DNA from: CBDTTM01 sp965363355
Lineage (GTDB): Bacteria > Bacillota > Negativicutes > Selenomonadales > Selenomonadaceae
Direction: 5' to 3'
Length of the DNA: 64,000 bases
NCBI GenBank assembly: GCA_965363355.1
Contig: CBDTTM010000001.1
Span: forward strand, 1-64,000
The notes below the pieces were generated by a model, which saw only the letters and a program-made list of their open reading frames with translations, did no database searches and was not told the origin of the DNA. Positions 44,592 to 54,220 of the stretch are shown piece by piece. Position numbers and translations under genes: made by a program. Position 1 is the first letter of the stretch; every line of letters begins with the position of its first letter.

Positions 44592-45350
44592 TTGGATGAT
44601 GTGAGTATGATTGTTTTTTTGATGGTAATGGGATTTTTGGCATCCTTTGTTGATTCCGTTGTTGGCGGTGGTGGATTGATTTCATTGCCGGCTATTCTTT
44701 TCACAGGAATGCCTCCGGTCCTCGCTTTGGGCACGAATAAGATTGCTGCAGTCATGGGGGCATTGACGAGCTTTGCGGCTTTTGTCCGTTCCGGCAAGGT
44801 CGATATGTCTTTGATCAAGATATTGTTTCCGCTATCTTTTATCGGTTCTTTGGCGGGCGTCATGATCGTGCGTCAGGTTCCACCTGATTTCTTGCGCCCA
44901 CTTGTTGTCGTACTATTGATATCGGTGACGATCTATAGCCTTAAGCGCAAAGATTGGGGCACGACGTCCACTTATGGTGGATTGACTAAAAAAATGCTTT
45001 ATATGAGTGGTGTGGCAGCATTTTCTTTGGGCATCTATGATGGATTTTTTGGGCCGGGAACTGGTTCATTTTTGCTCTTTGCATTTCTTTTCATTGGTTT
45101 TGATTTTATTGGTGCAGCCGCGAATGCGCGCGCTCTCAATTTTGCCAGTAACGTATCGGCTGCTTTGCTTTTTTCTTATTTTGGACTAGTAAATTATCAC
45201 TATGCATTGCCGATGGGTCTAGCGATGATCTGTGGTGCTTATTGTGGCACTAAAATGGCTATATCCAAGGGTGCCGCTTATATCAAACCTTTATTTATAA
45301 CAATGACGACCATTCTTATTGGTAAACAAATCTGGGACTTATTGAAGTGA
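44592..45350 (+). CDS. TauE/SafE family sulfite/organic-anion exporter
   Basis: 252 residues with eight hydrophobic segments and a TTG start preceded by AGGAGG and a long T-run. GFLASFVDSVVGGGGLISLP and ALGTNKIAAVMGALTSF near the N-terminus, repeated as IYDGFFGPGTGSFLLFAFLF and AAANARALNFASNVSAA in the second half, form the inverted repeats of the TauE/SafE family. Members move sulfite, sulfonates or other small anions. The substrate is not evident here. A good terminator follows (45377-45425). Confidence 0.9.
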   Translation: MDDVSMIVFLMVMGFLASFVDSVVGGGGLISLPAILFTGMPPVLALGTNKIAAVMGALTSFAAFVRSGKVDMSLIKILFPLSFIGSLAGVMIVRQVPPDFLRPLVVVLLISVTIYSLKRKDWGTTSTYGGLTKKMLYMSGVAAFSLGIYDGFFGPGTGSFLLFAFLFIGFDFIGAAANARALNFASNVSAALLFSYFGLVNYHYALPMGLAMICGAYCGTKMAISKGAAYIKPLFITMTTILIGKQIWDLLK

Positions 45351-45376
45351 TTTAATTGTATAATTTTTGAAGAGAT

Positions 45377-45428
45377 AAACCTGTAGGATCAATCGCTGCT
45401 GTTGGTTGATTTTATAGGTTTTTTTATA
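45377..45428 (+). terminator. Terminator after the TauE/SafE gene
   Basis: A long stem AAACCTGTA-GGATCAATC paired with GTTGGTTGAT-TTTATAGGTTT (several G-U pairs) is followed by T residues. Confidence 0.75.
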
Positions 45429-45516
45429 TTTTTGTTAAAGTCATTGAAGAAAAGGATATTTTCAATTACAATAAGAAACAATAAATCATAAATGATGATG
45501 ACAGGGGGCGCTCGTG

Positions 45517-46431
45517 ATGATCCAGGCGATTATAGATATAGGCTCTAATACGATTCGATTGGCGATTTACAAAATTGAATATGGGAAAATAGAGCTGATT
45601 ATGAAACGCAAGAATATGGTCGGGCTCGCCGCTTATATAAAAGCAGATATCATGCAGCCTAAGGGCATTGCTAAAGCCTGCGAAATCCTCAATGAATACA
45701 AAGAATTTCTCAATGCCTTCAAAATCAAAGAGATTACGGCGTTTACTACGGCAGCTCTTCGCAATGTAAAAAATAGTCAAGAAGCTGTGCAGCAGATAAC
45801 AGAGGAGACGGGAATCGCTATACGAGTGATTTCTGGCGATGAGGAAGCAGTCTATGATTTTATTGGCGCGACACATGATTTAAAAGATGACAGCGGGCTG
45901 CTGATTGATATCGGTGGCGCAAGTACGGAAATCGTGGTTTATGAAGACCATGAAATATGCAGCAAAATCAGTCTGCCGATAGGTTCTTTGGCACTTCATA
46001 CGAAGTATGTAGAGGGTTTTTTGCCGAGTTGCTTGGAAATAGAGGATATGCGTAAGGATATTGAGTCACTGTTGTCCTCGGCGCCCGAATTCAAGGAAAT
46101 CCAGCATGCGCATATTTGCGGTATAGGTGGTACGTTCAAAGGAGCATCCGCTTTATACAATGAAATATTTAAAATGGGGCATGATAATAAATCTTTGCAA
46201 ACAGAAAAGCTGGAGGAGATCATTGCTCGATTCAATCGCGATGCCAGTATGATTGAAAATGATGTATTGATTTTGATGCGAACGGTGCCGGATCGCATTC
46301 AAACGATTATTCCGGGACTTGTAATTGCCGATGTTTTGGCTAAGCATTTTGGCAGCGAACAAATTGATTATGCCGATGCTGGTGTACGCGAAGGTTATTT
46401 GTATGATCAGATCGTCAATGATGCAGAATGA
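45517..46431 (+). CDS. Ppx/GppA family phosphatase
   Basis: 304 residues from the ATG at 45517; a GTG one codon earlier is also possible (GGGGG upstream). The actin-like ATPase fold motifs are AIIDIGSNTIRLAIYKIE, ITAFTTAALRNVKNS, SGDEEAVYDFIGA and LLIDIGGASTEIVVYED. It ends near ADAGVREGYLYDQI. It lacks the C-terminal HD domain of full-length exopolyphosphatases, so it is of the short Ppx/GppA type that hydrolyses polyphosphate or pppGpp. A strong terminator follows. Confidence 0.92.
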   Translation: MIQAIIDIGSNTIRLAIYKIEYGKIELIMKRKNMVGLAAYIKADIMQPKGIAKACEILNEYKEFLNAFKIKEITAFTTAALRNVKNSQEAVQQITEETGIAIRVISGDEEAVYDFIGATHDLKDDSGLLIDIGGASTEIVVYEDHEICSKISLPIGSLALHTKYVEGFLPSCLEIEDMRKDIESLLSSAPEFKEIQHAHICGIGGTFKGASALYNEIFKMGHDNKSLQTEKLEEIIARFNRDASMIENDVLILMRTVPDRIQTIIPGLVIADVLAKHFGSEQIDYADAGVREGYLYDQIVNDAE

Positions 46432-46436
46432 AAAGG

Positions 46437-46470
46437 AGCTCAGGTTAGAATACCTGAGCTGTTTTTTTTA
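46437..46470 (+). terminator. Terminator after the Ppx/GppA gene
   Basis: Stem AGCTCAGGT/ACCTGAGCT (46437-46445, 46452-46460) with a 6-nt loop and eight T. Confidence 0.9.
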
Positions 46471-46572
46471 TAAAAATACAATGGGGACAATCTTTTGTTG
46501 ATTTTAGAAATTTTAGGATGGTTTGCTTAATTTATCGTGAAGCGGATTTTTTATAAAGCTTTTGCGGTTCGG

Positions 46573-46638
46573 TTGAAAAAGATGAAATGTCTTATATAAT
46601 GTGGGATTATGGACATTTTTATCGAAAAATGATATAAT
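46573..46638 (+). promoter_or_regulatory. Tandem promoters upstream of gyrA
   Basis: Promoter 1 is TTGAAA (46573-46578), a 16-bp spacer and TATAAT (46595-46600). Promoter 2 is TGGACA (46610-46615), a 17-bp spacer and TATAAT (46633-46638). Starts would fall near 46607 and 46645, both within 105 nt of the GTG. Confidence 0.65.
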
Positions 46639-46709
46639 TAAGAGCTAATATGAACAAGGTATGTATAATTTTTTATATATTTTTAGGAAAATGATTTTGA
46701 GGTGAGAAT

Positions 46710-49142
46710 GTGGATTTTGGTATAGGAAGAGTTTTACCGGTCAACATCGAAGATGAGATGAAAAATTCTTATATCGATTATGCGATGAGCGTTATCGTTA
46801 TGCGTGCGTTGCCGGATGTCCGCGACGGCTTGAAGCCTGTACATAGGCGTATTTTGTATGCGATGCAGGAAGCCGGAATGGCTTCGAATAAACCGTATAA
46901 AAAATCAGCCCGTATCGTCGGGGAAGTTTTGGGTAAGTATCATCCGCATGGTGATAGTTCTGTCTATGAAGCCATTGTGCGTATGGCTCAGAACTTTTCT
47001 TCTCGTTACATGCTAGCTGATGGCCATGGGAATTTCGGTTCTGTCGATGGCGATTCGGCAGCAGCTATGCGTTATACGGAAGTTCGTATGTCAAAAGTTG
47101 CCGAAGCGATGCTTCAGGACATTGAAAAAGAAACTGTCGATTTTGTGCCGAACTATGATGAATCACTCAAAGAACCATCTGTTTTGCCAGCTAAATTGCC
47201 AAATCTCTTAGTAAATGGATCTTCAGGTATTGCTGTCGGGATGGCTACGAATATTCCGCCGCATAATATGGTGGAAGTCGTCGATGGCGTATTGATGATG
47301 ATCGATAATCCTGAAATCACCATAGATGAACTGATGCTTTCAATCAAGGGACCGGATTTTCCAACGGGCGGGTTGATTCTCGGCCGCGAAGGGATTTATT
47401 CGGCATATACGACTGGCCGTGGCATCGTCAAGATGCGGGCACAGGCTCGTATCGAAATGATGTCGAATGGAAAGCCTCGTATTGTTGTTACAGAGCTTCC
47501 TTATCAGGTGAATAAAGCTCGTTTGGTTGAAAAAATCGCTGAACTCGTTCGCGATAAAGCTGTCGAAGGCATAACGGATTTGCGCGATGAATCTGACCGT
47601 AACGGGATGCGCGTAGTCATTGAATTGCGTCGCGACTCGAACCCGGATGTCATTTTGAATCAGCTCTACAAGCATACGCAGCTGCAAGAAAGCTTCGGTA
47701 TCATCATGCTGGCACTTGTCGAAGGCAAACCACAGGTCCTCAACTTGAAAGAAGTCTTGTATTACTACATCAAGCATCAAGAGGAAGTCATTCGGCGCCG
47801 GACGCAGTATGAACTAAGTAAAGCCAAGGCTAGAGCTCATATCTTAGAAGGTTTGACGATTGCTCTTGACCATCTTGATAATGTAATCAAAATGATTCGA
47901 GAATCTCGTACGGCAGATGTTGCCCGTACGGCTTTGATGACGACGCTGAACCTTTCAGAAAAACAAGCACAAGCGATTTTAGATCTTCGTTTACAACGTT
48001 TGACAGGTCTTGAACGTGAAAAAATTGAAGAAGAGTATCATGAAATACTCAAGACCATTGAATGGCTCGAATCTGTTTTGGCAGATGAAGCAAAGGTCCT
48101 CAATATCATCAAGGAAGAATTGACTGAAGTAAAACGTAAATTCGGCGACGAACGCAGAACGCGGATTACGGAAGATTTTTCGAAAATGAATATGGAAGAT
48201 CTCATTGCTGAAGAAGATGTCGTCATTACATTGACACACAACAACTATATCAAGCGCATGCCGCTTGATACGTATAGAAATCAAAAACGCGGTGGCCGCG
48301 GCGTAACTGGCATGGGAACGAAGGAAGAAGACTTCGTTGAAAATATGTTGATTACGACAACGCATCATACGATTATGTTCTTTACGAACCAGGGTCGTGT
48401 ATATCGCCTTAAAGGTTATGAAATCAATGAATCGAGCCGGACTGCCAAAGGAACAGCCATCATCAATCTCTTGTCGATGGAAGCCGGTGAAAAGATCACA
48501 GCGGTCATTCCAATCCGTGAATTCATGGAAGGAAAATTCTTGTTCATGGCTACGCGTAAAGGGATTGTCAAAAAGACCGAACTCATGGATTTCGATACCG
48601 CACGCAAAGGCGGTTTGATTGCCTTGACGCTTGATGATGACGATGAACTCATCGGTGTTAAGCTTACCGATGGCACTCGTCATGTAATCCTTGGGACTCG
48701 CGATGGTATGGCGATTGCTTTTGCTGAAGATGATGTCCGTTCTATGGGACGTACAGCACATGGTGTGCGTGGAATTCGCCTCAGTGATGAGGACGAAGTC
48801 ATCGGTATGGATAATCTCAAGAAAAATGCAGATGTGCTCTCCGTGACAGAAGCTGGTTACGGAAAGAGAACTCCTACGGGAGAATATCGCTCGCAGACTC
48901 GTGGTGGCAAAGGCCTGATCAATCTTAAAGTCACGGATAAGACCGGTGTTGTCATCGGCCTTAAAGTGGTAAGACCGGATCAAGAACTCATGTTGATCAC
49001 GACAGAAGGTATTGTTATTCGGACGAATGTAGATCAAATTTCGGTAATCAGTCGCAATACGCAGGGCGTAATGCTGATGAAAACCGATACGAATGACAAA
49101 GTGGCTTCTATGGCTACGATGGATCAGAAAAGCGATAGCTGA
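46710..49142 (+). CDS. gyrA: DNA gyrase subunit A
   Basis: 810 residues with a GTG start and GAGGTGAGA upstream. The breakage-reunion domain includes [18 protein letters not shown], where the Ser and Glu correspond to quinolone-region residues 83 and 87, and the catalytic Tyr in [13 protein letters not shown]. The C-terminal beta-pinwheel has the GyrA-box [11 protein letters not shown], confirming gyrase rather than topoisomerase IV. A Glu at the 87-equivalent position is common in Firmicutes. It is separated from gyrB by 14 kb. Two tandem promoters and a terminator frame it. Confidence 0.98.
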   Translation: MDFGIGRVLPVNIEDEMKNSYIDYAMSVIVMRALPDVRDGLKPVHRRILYAMQEAGMASNKPYKKSARIVGEVLGKYHPHGDSSVYEAIVRMAQNFSSRYMLADGHGNFGSVDGDSAAAMRYTEVRMSKVAEAMLQDIEKETVDFVPNYDESLKEPSVLPAKLPNLLVNGSSGIAVGMATNIPPHNMVEVVDGVLMMIDNPEITIDELMLSIKGPDFPTGGLILGREGIYSAYTTGRGIVKMRAQARIEMMSNGKPRIVVTELPYQVNKARLVEKIAELVRDKAVEGITDLRDESDRNGMRVVIELRRDSNPDVILNQLYKHTQLQESFGIIMLALVEGKPQVLNLKEVLYYYIKHQEEVIRRRTQYELSKAKARAHILEGLTIALDHLDNVIKMIRESRTADVARTALMTTLNLSEKQAQAILDLRLQRLTGLEREKIEEEYHEILKTIEWLESVLADEAKVLNIIKEELTEVKRKFGDERRTRITEDFSKMNMEDLIAEEDVVITLTHNNYIKRMPLDTYRNQKRGGRGVTGMGTKEEDFVENMLITTTHHTIMFFTNQGRVYRLKGYEINESSRTAKGTAIINLLSMEAGEKITAVIPIREFMEGKFLFMATRKGIVKKTELMDFDTARKGGLIALTLDDDDELIGVKLTDGTRHVILGTRDGMAIAFAEDDVRSMGRTAHGVRGIRLSDEDEVIGMDNLKKNADVLSVTEAGYGKRTPTGEYRSQTRGGKGLINLKVTDKTGVVIGLKVVRPDQELMLITTEGIVIRTNVDQISVISRNTQGVMLMKTDTNDKVASMATMDQKSDS

Positions 49143-49184
49143 TAAAATATAATATGTCTTGTCCGCTTTGGCGTGAGACGATGG

Positions 49185-49217
49185 AAAAGGCCGGGTGCAT
49201 ACGCATCCGGCCTTTTG
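49185..49217 (+). terminator. Terminator after gyrA
   Basis: A 14-bp GC-rich stem (AAAAGGCCGGGTGC with GCATCCGGCCTTTT, one G-U pair) and loop ATAC at 49199-49202. Confidence 0.85.
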
Positions 49218-49229
49218 TGAGGTGAAGAT

Positions 49230-49448
49230 ATGATATTCCACGATATAGGAAAATTATTGATTTATTTGGGGCTGTTTCTCATCATCATCGGTTTACTGTT
49301 TTATTTCGGTGGGAAATTTTTGCCGCTGGGAAAACTGCCAGGTGATTTCAATTGGGAAACTAGTAATATTTCGGTGCATTTTCCTGTTGTCAGTTGCATC
49401 ATTATCAGTATTATCCTGACCATTCTGGCAAATTTATTTTTGCGTTGA
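49230..49448 (+). CDS. DUF2905 family small membrane protein
   Basis: 72 residues; GAGGTGAAG lies before the ATG. Two hydrophobic segments (about 8-28 and 52-70) flank a conserved loop GGKFLPLGKLPGDFNWE, the hallmark of DUF2905. The function is unknown. It starts 13 bp after the gyrA terminator stem, so read-through from gyrA is possible. Confidence 0.85.
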   Translation: MIFHDIGKLLIYLGLFLIIIGLLFYFGGKFLPLGKLPGDFNWETSNISVHFPVVSCIIISIILTILANLFLR

Positions 49449-49454
49449 GGTAAT

Positions 49455-49488
49455 AAAGAAGCAATTTTTAGGATTGCTTCTTTTTGTT
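49455..49488. terminator. Bidirectional terminator between DUF2905 and chemoreceptor genes
   Basis: Stem AAAGAAGCAAT/ATTGCTTCTTT (49455-49465, 49473-49483), a 7-nt loop and T-rich flank. It serves both convergent genes. Confidence 0.8.
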
Positions 49489-49489
49489 T

Positions 49490-51472
49490 TCAGACCTTGA
49501 ATTCAGCAATTACAGTTTGAAGTTCTTGGGCCAGTTCAGCTAGGTTCGCACTGGCATGAGAAATTTCTTCGGTAGAAGACTGTTGCTCTTGTGTAGCAGA
49601 AGATACTTGCTGGATGCCAGCAGTAGATCTTTTGCTGAAGCTATCCATGTTTTTTACGAGCCCAACGATATGTTGGGCGCTGCTATCGATGTGGCCAATG
49701 GATTCAGATATTTTTTGAATCTGTCCAGCTTGTTCATCAAGCAGCGATGATATCTCTTGGAAAGATCGTCCGGCCTCATTGACTGTTTCGGTACCTTTAC
49801 GGACTTCTTTTGTGCCAGATTCCATAGCAGTGACGGCTTGGATTGTATCATCTTGGATACTGGTGATCAATTCACTGATTTGCTTGGTGGCTGTCTGCGA
49901 TTGTTCGGCAAGTTTTCGTACTTCTTCAGCAACAACAGCGAAGCCACGGCCTTGTTCTCCAGCGCGGGCAGCTTCAATAGCCGCATTTAAAGCCAATAGA
50001 TTCGTTTGCCCGGCAATATTTGAAATAGCTTCGACAATTTGTCCTATTTCAGTAGATCGCTCGTTTAATTTGACGACCACAGCCGCTGAGGCATTGACCG
50101 TTTTTTCAATATAGTCCATCTGGTTTACAGCTTTATCTAGCGTGTCACCACTGGTCTTGGCTTTTGCTTTGGTCTGGATTGAATGCGAAGATGCTTTATC
50201 TGCATTACTGGCGATTTGTTCTATGTTGGCAGCCATTTCTTCAACAATATGTGTTGTCTTACCAGCCGCCTCATTTTGCTTGTCAGCTTGTTCGCCGATA
50301 ATGGCAATGGATTTGGCGACTTGTTCCGAAGCTTCGGCGGACTGCTCTGAGCTGGCGGTCAATTCTTCACTGGAAGCAGCTAACTGCTCAGATTGCATTT
50401 GCACTTTTTTTATCAGCGTGCGAAGATATCCGGCCATTTTGTTGAAATCTGTTGCCAATTGTCCGATTTCATCCTGGCTTGAGGCTTCGGCATGTACCGT
50501 GAGGTCCCCTTGTGCCAGTTGACTGACCTGTCCGGAAAGTATTTCAATGGGCTTTGCCAGGCGGCGACTGATATAAAGTGTTGTCAAGGCAACCAGTAAG
50601 ATGGCAATCAAAGTGCCGATGCCAAAGAGCCAACGCAGGCCTGCCAGCGGGGCAAATGCTTTTTCTGATGGAATATGGACGGCTAAGATCCAACCGGATG
50701 ATGGGATTTTTTGATAGGTCAACAAAGTAGGCTGGCCGTTTATATCACAGTGGACGATTCCATGGTCTTGTTGCAGCATAGCTTGCCAAGTATCTTTTAA
50801 ATCCTTGAGTTCGTCGACTGCTAAAATATTTTTGCCCATGATTTTTTCATCTGGATGGACGATGACATTTCCTTGAGAATCGAGTAAAAAAGCATATCCA
50901 GTTTCATAAGGATTGATGGCTTTAATCGTATCAATCATGGTCTGGAGGAGAATGTCTTCGGATAGGACACCGCGAATTGCGCCAGAAGAGTCTTTGAGAG
51001 GCATAGCGACTGGCAGTGCCATTTTGTTGGTGACTTTATCGAGATATGGATCGGCGAAGACGACTTTTCCGGCGCCTATGGCAGCTTTATACCAAGAACG
51101 CGTTCGGGAGTCAAAATCAGCGGGGGCTTGCCAGCCTTTTCCATCGACAATTTCTCCGGTAGCAGCTGAGCCGAAATAGAGATCAGAGATTTCTGGGTCG
51201 GCTAGTTGGAAACCCGCTACCATAGGAATGGTTATCTGGGTTTTATCAGCTGTCGTTTGCAAAGTTCCTGCTGTGATTTCAAGCATTTTGACTTTACTTA
51301 GAAGCCAACCATCTAATTTATTGACTTGGGCTGAGGCGTAGGAATTTACTTCAGATTCTATACGCTGCGTTAAAAGCTCTTTGGTGTAAGAATATGCGGC
51401 ATAAGAGAGAATGAGAAGTAGTACAGCAACTAGGGTGGAAAATATTAGAGTAAGTTTTAGTTTTAGTTTCAT
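49490..51472 (-). CDS. Methyl-accepting chemotaxis protein with dCache sensor
   Basis: 660 residues from the ATG at 51472 (GGAGGTCGAAGGATTT upstream); the frame extends into the terminator region upstream without a ribosome site. A membrane segment at about 8-28 and another near 290-312 enclose a dCache ligand domain ([28 protein letters not shown]-type [15 protein letters not shown]). A HAMP domain follows (LARRL-type [20 protein letters not shown]), then the signalling hairpin with [20 protein letters not shown]. It would direct the flagellar motor through CheA/CheW. It has a perfect consensus promoter and an unusual terminator-like hairpin in its leader. Confidence 0.93.
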   Translation of the reverse strand: MKLKLKLTLIFSTLVAVLLLILSYAAYSYTKELLTQRIESEVNSYASAQVNKLDGWLLSKVKMLEITAGTLQTTADKTQITIPMVAGFQLADPEISDLYFGSAATGEIVDGKGWQAPADFDSRTRSWYKAAIGAGKVVFADPYLDKVTNKMALPVAMPLKDSSGAIRGVLSEDILLQTMIDTIKAINPYETGYAFLLDSQGNVIVHPDEKIMGKNILAVDELKDLKDTWQAMLQQDHGIVHCDINGQPTLLTYQKIPSSGWILAVHIPSEKAFAPLAGLRWLFGIGTLIAILLVALTTLYISRRLAKPIEILSGQVSQLAQGDLTVHAEASSQDEIGQLATDFNKMAGYLRTLIKKVQMQSEQLAASSEELTASSEQSAEASEQVAKSIAIIGEQADKQNEAAGKTTHIVEEMAANIEQIASNADKASSHSIQTKAKAKTSGDTLDKAVNQMDYIEKTVNASAAVVVKLNERSTEIGQIVEAISNIAGQTNLLALNAAIEAARAGEQGRGFAVVAEEVRKLAEQSQTATKQISELITSIQDDTIQAVTAMESGTKEVRKGTETVNEAGRSFQEISSLLDEQAGQIQKISESIGHIDSSAQHIVGLVKNMDSFSKRSTAGIQQVSSATQEQQSSTEEISHASANLAELAQELQTVIAEFKV

Positions 51473-51509
51473 AAATCCTTCGACCTCCATGTTTCCGGTA
51501 TTTGGGTAC

Positions 51510-51550
51510 AAAAAAAGTGCAGGAGGGCATTGCCCTTCCTGCACTACATT
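51510..51550 (-). terminator. Terminator hairpin between LCP and MCP genes, inside the MCP leader
   Basis: Arms at about 51518-51532 and 51533-51547 form AGTGCAGGA-GGGCA paired with its complement with one bulged base, followed on the minus strand by seven T. It lies downstream of the perfect MCP promoter (51570-51598), so it ends LCP transcription but also interrupts the MCP leader. Confidence 0.75.
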
Positions 51551-51569
51551 GTACTCAATCGGTACAATC

Positions 51570-51598
51570 ATTATATTTTTTTTAACAACTACTGTCAA
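51570..51598 (-). promoter_or_regulatory. Consensus promoter of the chemoreceptor gene
   Basis: TTGACA (51598-51593), a 17-bp spacer and TATAAT (51575-51570) on the minus strand, perfect. The start near 51563 precedes the terminator hairpin by about 15 nt. Confidence 0.75.
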
Positions 51599-51617
51599 GT
51601 ATGGTCGTAGTTTTCAG

Positions 51618-52877
51618 TTATTGCGATTTACCGGCACTGTCGCTGATTCTTGGCGATGAAGCCGGTATAGCTGGCGAACTCGGCGTGCTTGGTGATTTGC
51701 GTGAGGAATCACTCGTGTCACTGTCACTTGTCGACGGTTTGCGCTGCGCTGCATCGGTTGATGGAGCATCCGTTTTATTCGTCGTCTTTGCTGCCGGAGT
51801 CTTGGAGCTCTTTGTTTTTTCGGTTGAGGCAGAGGAAACGGCATGCCCGATGGAAGTATCATTCGATGGTACAGATGTTGCACCACTTGGAATGGAATTT
51901 TCGTACTCGGAGCTTTCTCTTTCCATAGCAGAGCGCATAGAGGAGTTCATTGTAATGCCGAGGTTCTCAGCTAAAGTGTTTCTGAGTTTTGATATATCTG
52001 GAATCCAGTAGCTGATACCTTCTATATAAAGTGGTCTGCCCGGTACCATATCGGTTTTGAGTCCGTTCTTTTGGGACTCACGTAAAGTTCCGGCAAATTC
52101 CAGCATTTCTCGGATAGAAAGGTCTGTTTTAACAGACTTACTGATTTCGCTAATAATAGTAGGGATTTGTGGAATAATGGACGGAGATGTCAATTTATCC
52201 ATGATTGCTTTCATGAATTTTTGTTGACGATAAATACGACCAATATCGCCTTCCTCATCACGATAGCGAACGTAGGTTATTGCTGTTTTTCCATCCATAT
52301 GCTGCATGCCAGGGTGCAGATCAATTAAAAGGCCGCCTTCATCATCCCATGGATCGGAATAATACATGCGCTTTTCGACATCGATGTCAATGCCGCCAAA
52401 GGCATCAATGATGCGTTGGAAAGCCTGTATATTGATGATGATGTAATGGTCCATAGGTACGCCGAGAAATTTTTCAACGGTGTCTTGCGTGAGTTTATGG
52501 CCGCCGTAAGCATAGGCGGCGTTGATTTTATCAAAGCCATTTCCTTTGATTTTTACGCGAGTATCGCGCGGGATAGAAAGCAGCGATGCCTGATCAAGTT
52601 TTGGGTCGATAGCGGCAATCATCAAGGTGTCGCTGCGGCCAACATCGTCATCACGTTGATCGACGCCCATGATCATGACCGTCGATTTATCTTTGGCAAC
52701 GAGCATACCTTCTTCTGCTTTTTTTTCAATTGGTTTATCAAAAAATCCGGAAGAGGCAAATATGACGCCAGCAATGGCAGCTAGTACAAAAACACCAGCT
52801 AAGACCTTGGGCCATAATTTCTTCTTCTTCTTTTTATTTTGGCGACGGGAGGGTATATTGTTATCCGGGTGATTCAT
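51618..52877 (-). CDS. LCP (LytR-CpsA-Psr) family cell-wall ligase
   Basis: 419 residues from the ATG at 52877 (GAAGGT upstream). A Lys-rich cytoplasmic tail (RRQNKKKKKKLWPKVLAG) precedes one membrane segment (about 30-48). The LCP domain follows with MGVDQRDDDVGRSDTLMIA, LSIPRDTRVKI, INAAYAYGG and YVRYRDEEGDIGRIYRQQKF, including the Arg and Asp residues that bind the polyprenyl pyrophosphate headgroup. After the domain is a ~100-residue Ser/Thr/Pro-rich tail. It would attach anionic polymers to peptidoglycan. It lies 20 bp upstream of the MCP promoter. Confidence 0.92.
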   Translation of the reverse strand: MNHPDNNIPSRRQNKKKKKKLWPKVLAGVFVLAAIAGVIFASSGFFDKPIEKKAEEGMLVAKDKSTVMIMGVDQRDDDVGRSDTLMIAAIDPKLDQASLLSIPRDTRVKIKGNGFDKINAAYAYGGHKLTQDTVEKFLGVPMDHYIIINIQAFQRIIDAFGGIDIDVEKRMYYSDPWDDEGGLLIDLHPGMQHMDGKTAITYVRYRDEEGDIGRIYRQQKFMKAIMDKLTSPSIIPQIPTIISEISKSVKTDLSIREMLEFAGTLRESQKNGLKTDMVPGRPLYIEGISYWIPDISKLRNTLAENLGITMNSSMRSAMERESSEYENSIPSGATSVPSNDTSIGHAVSSASTEKTKSSKTPAAKTTNKTDAPSTDAAQRKPSTSDSDTSDSSRKSPSTPSSPAIPASSPRISDSAGKSQ

Positions 52878-53101
52878 AAAAAAGCATACCTTCTTCATAT
52901 TGTATTTGTCGGGCTTATAAAAATCGAGCAATTGTTTGCAGTTAAATTATATAGAAAACAATACATACGCTTTCCTTTAAAAACAACTGTATTCTCTATT
53001 ATAAAATTTTATCTTTTTTAGCGCAAACATTATTTTTATTTACCCTAAAATGACGTGCGAATAAAGTATAGTCGGTGAAACTGAAAATAAGCTGAGAAAT
53101 T

Positions 53102-54220
53102 TCAATCGAGCGTCTTGTTGAATTTTTTGATGGCAAGTCCTAGGGTCGCGGAAATGAAGAGGATCAAGGCGAGCACCTGTCCCCATAAAACGGTAAGGTC
53201 ATTGCCTCGCAAAATGATGCCGCGGAGTATTTCAATGTAATATGTCATCGGTAAAAGCTGGCTCAGGAGATAAAAGAGCTTGGGCATGGCATCACGAGGG
53301 AACATGAATCCAGATAGTAAGACGCTTGGCATAAAAATGAAAAAAGACATTTGCATAGCCTGCATCTGTGTCCGTGACAGGCTGGAAATCAGAACGCCAA
53401 GAGCCAAGGATGCTATGATGAAAAAAGAGGTCAGTCCATATAAGAGACCAAGGCTGCCACGTATCGGCAAGTCAAATATGGCGATGCCGACGAGAAGTGA
53501 TATCGTGGCTTGCACATAGCCCATGACAATATAGGGAATGATTTTGCCAATCATGAGTTCATAGGTTTTTAGTGGCGTGACGATGAGCTGTTCGAGCGTG
53601 CCGGTTTCGCGTTCACGCACGATGGCCATTGAAGTGATCATGACCATTGTCATCGTCAAGATGATGCCCATGATTCCAGGAACCATGTAATAAGCAGTGA
53701 TGAAATCGCGATTGTACCAGGAGCGGATGCGGATGTCGTAAAGGCTTAAGGCGGAAGCTGAGATGTTATGCTGCTGTAAGAATAGTTCTTGCGATTTGAG
53801 CTGTCCTATGGTTTGGGCAGCAGCAATAGCGGAAGATGCAGATGTCGAGTCAGAGGCGTCGACGATGACCTGGATCGGTGTTGCGTGGCTGTGTTTGAGG
53901 TTGGCGGCAAGGTCGGGCGGAATAATGATCGCCACCTTTGCTTTGCCGCTGTTGACCAAGGCATCTGCTTCATCGAAGCTCTGAGCGATATAGTCGATGT
54001 CAAAATACTCACTAGCGGTAAAGCTTGTCAGTAAATCGCGGCTTTCTGTGCTCAAGGATTGGTCGAAGACCACTGTGCTGAGGTGCTTTACATCGGTGTG
54101 GATAGCAAAGCCGAAGACCAAGAGCTGGATAATCGGCAGTAAGACCATGAGTGCCAGTGTCAGATTATCGCGTTTCATTTGGATGAATTCTTTGATCAAA
54201 AGAGCGCGAAGCCGAATCAT
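53102..54220 (-). CDS. ABC-2 type permease
   Basis: 372 residues; GGAGGTTCG precedes the ATG. An N-terminal membrane segment and a long extracytoplasmic domain (about 45-170, including FDQSLSTESRDLLTSF) are followed by five membrane segments with MITSMAIVRERETGTLEQLIV, the conserved ABC-2/YhhJ-type loop. It forms the channel with the two ATPases encoded upstream. Related systems (YbhFSR, YhhJ) export drugs or other compounds. Only one permease gene is present, whereas the Ybh system has two. Confidence 0.9.
   Translation of the reverse strand: MIRLRALLIKEFIQMKRDNLTLALMVLLPIIQLLVFGFAIHTDVKHLSTVVFDQSLSTESRDLLTSFTASEYFDIDYIAQSFDEADALVNSGKAKVAIIIPPDLAANLKHSHATPIQVIVDASDSTSASSAIAAAQTIGQLKSQELFLQQHNISASALSLYDIRIRSWYNRDFITAYYMVPGIMGIILTMTMVMITSMAIVRERETGTLEQLIVTPLKTYELMIGKIIPYIVMGYVQATISLLVGIAIFDLPIRGSLGLLYGLTSFFIIASLALGVLISSLSRTQMQAMQMSFFIFMPSVLLSGFMFPRDAMPKLFYLLSQLLPMTYYIEILRGIILRGNDLTVLWGQVLALILFISATLGLAIKKFNKTLD

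Noticed and set aside
47991..49241. 416-codon open frame antisense to gyrA
   Set aside because: Composition is a reverse shadow of gyrA (His/Phe/Thr-rich), with no family match and no ribosome site.
50142..50522. Frames antisense to the chemoreceptor
   Set aside because: Ala/Ser/Cys-rich shadow of the coiled-coil signalling domain.
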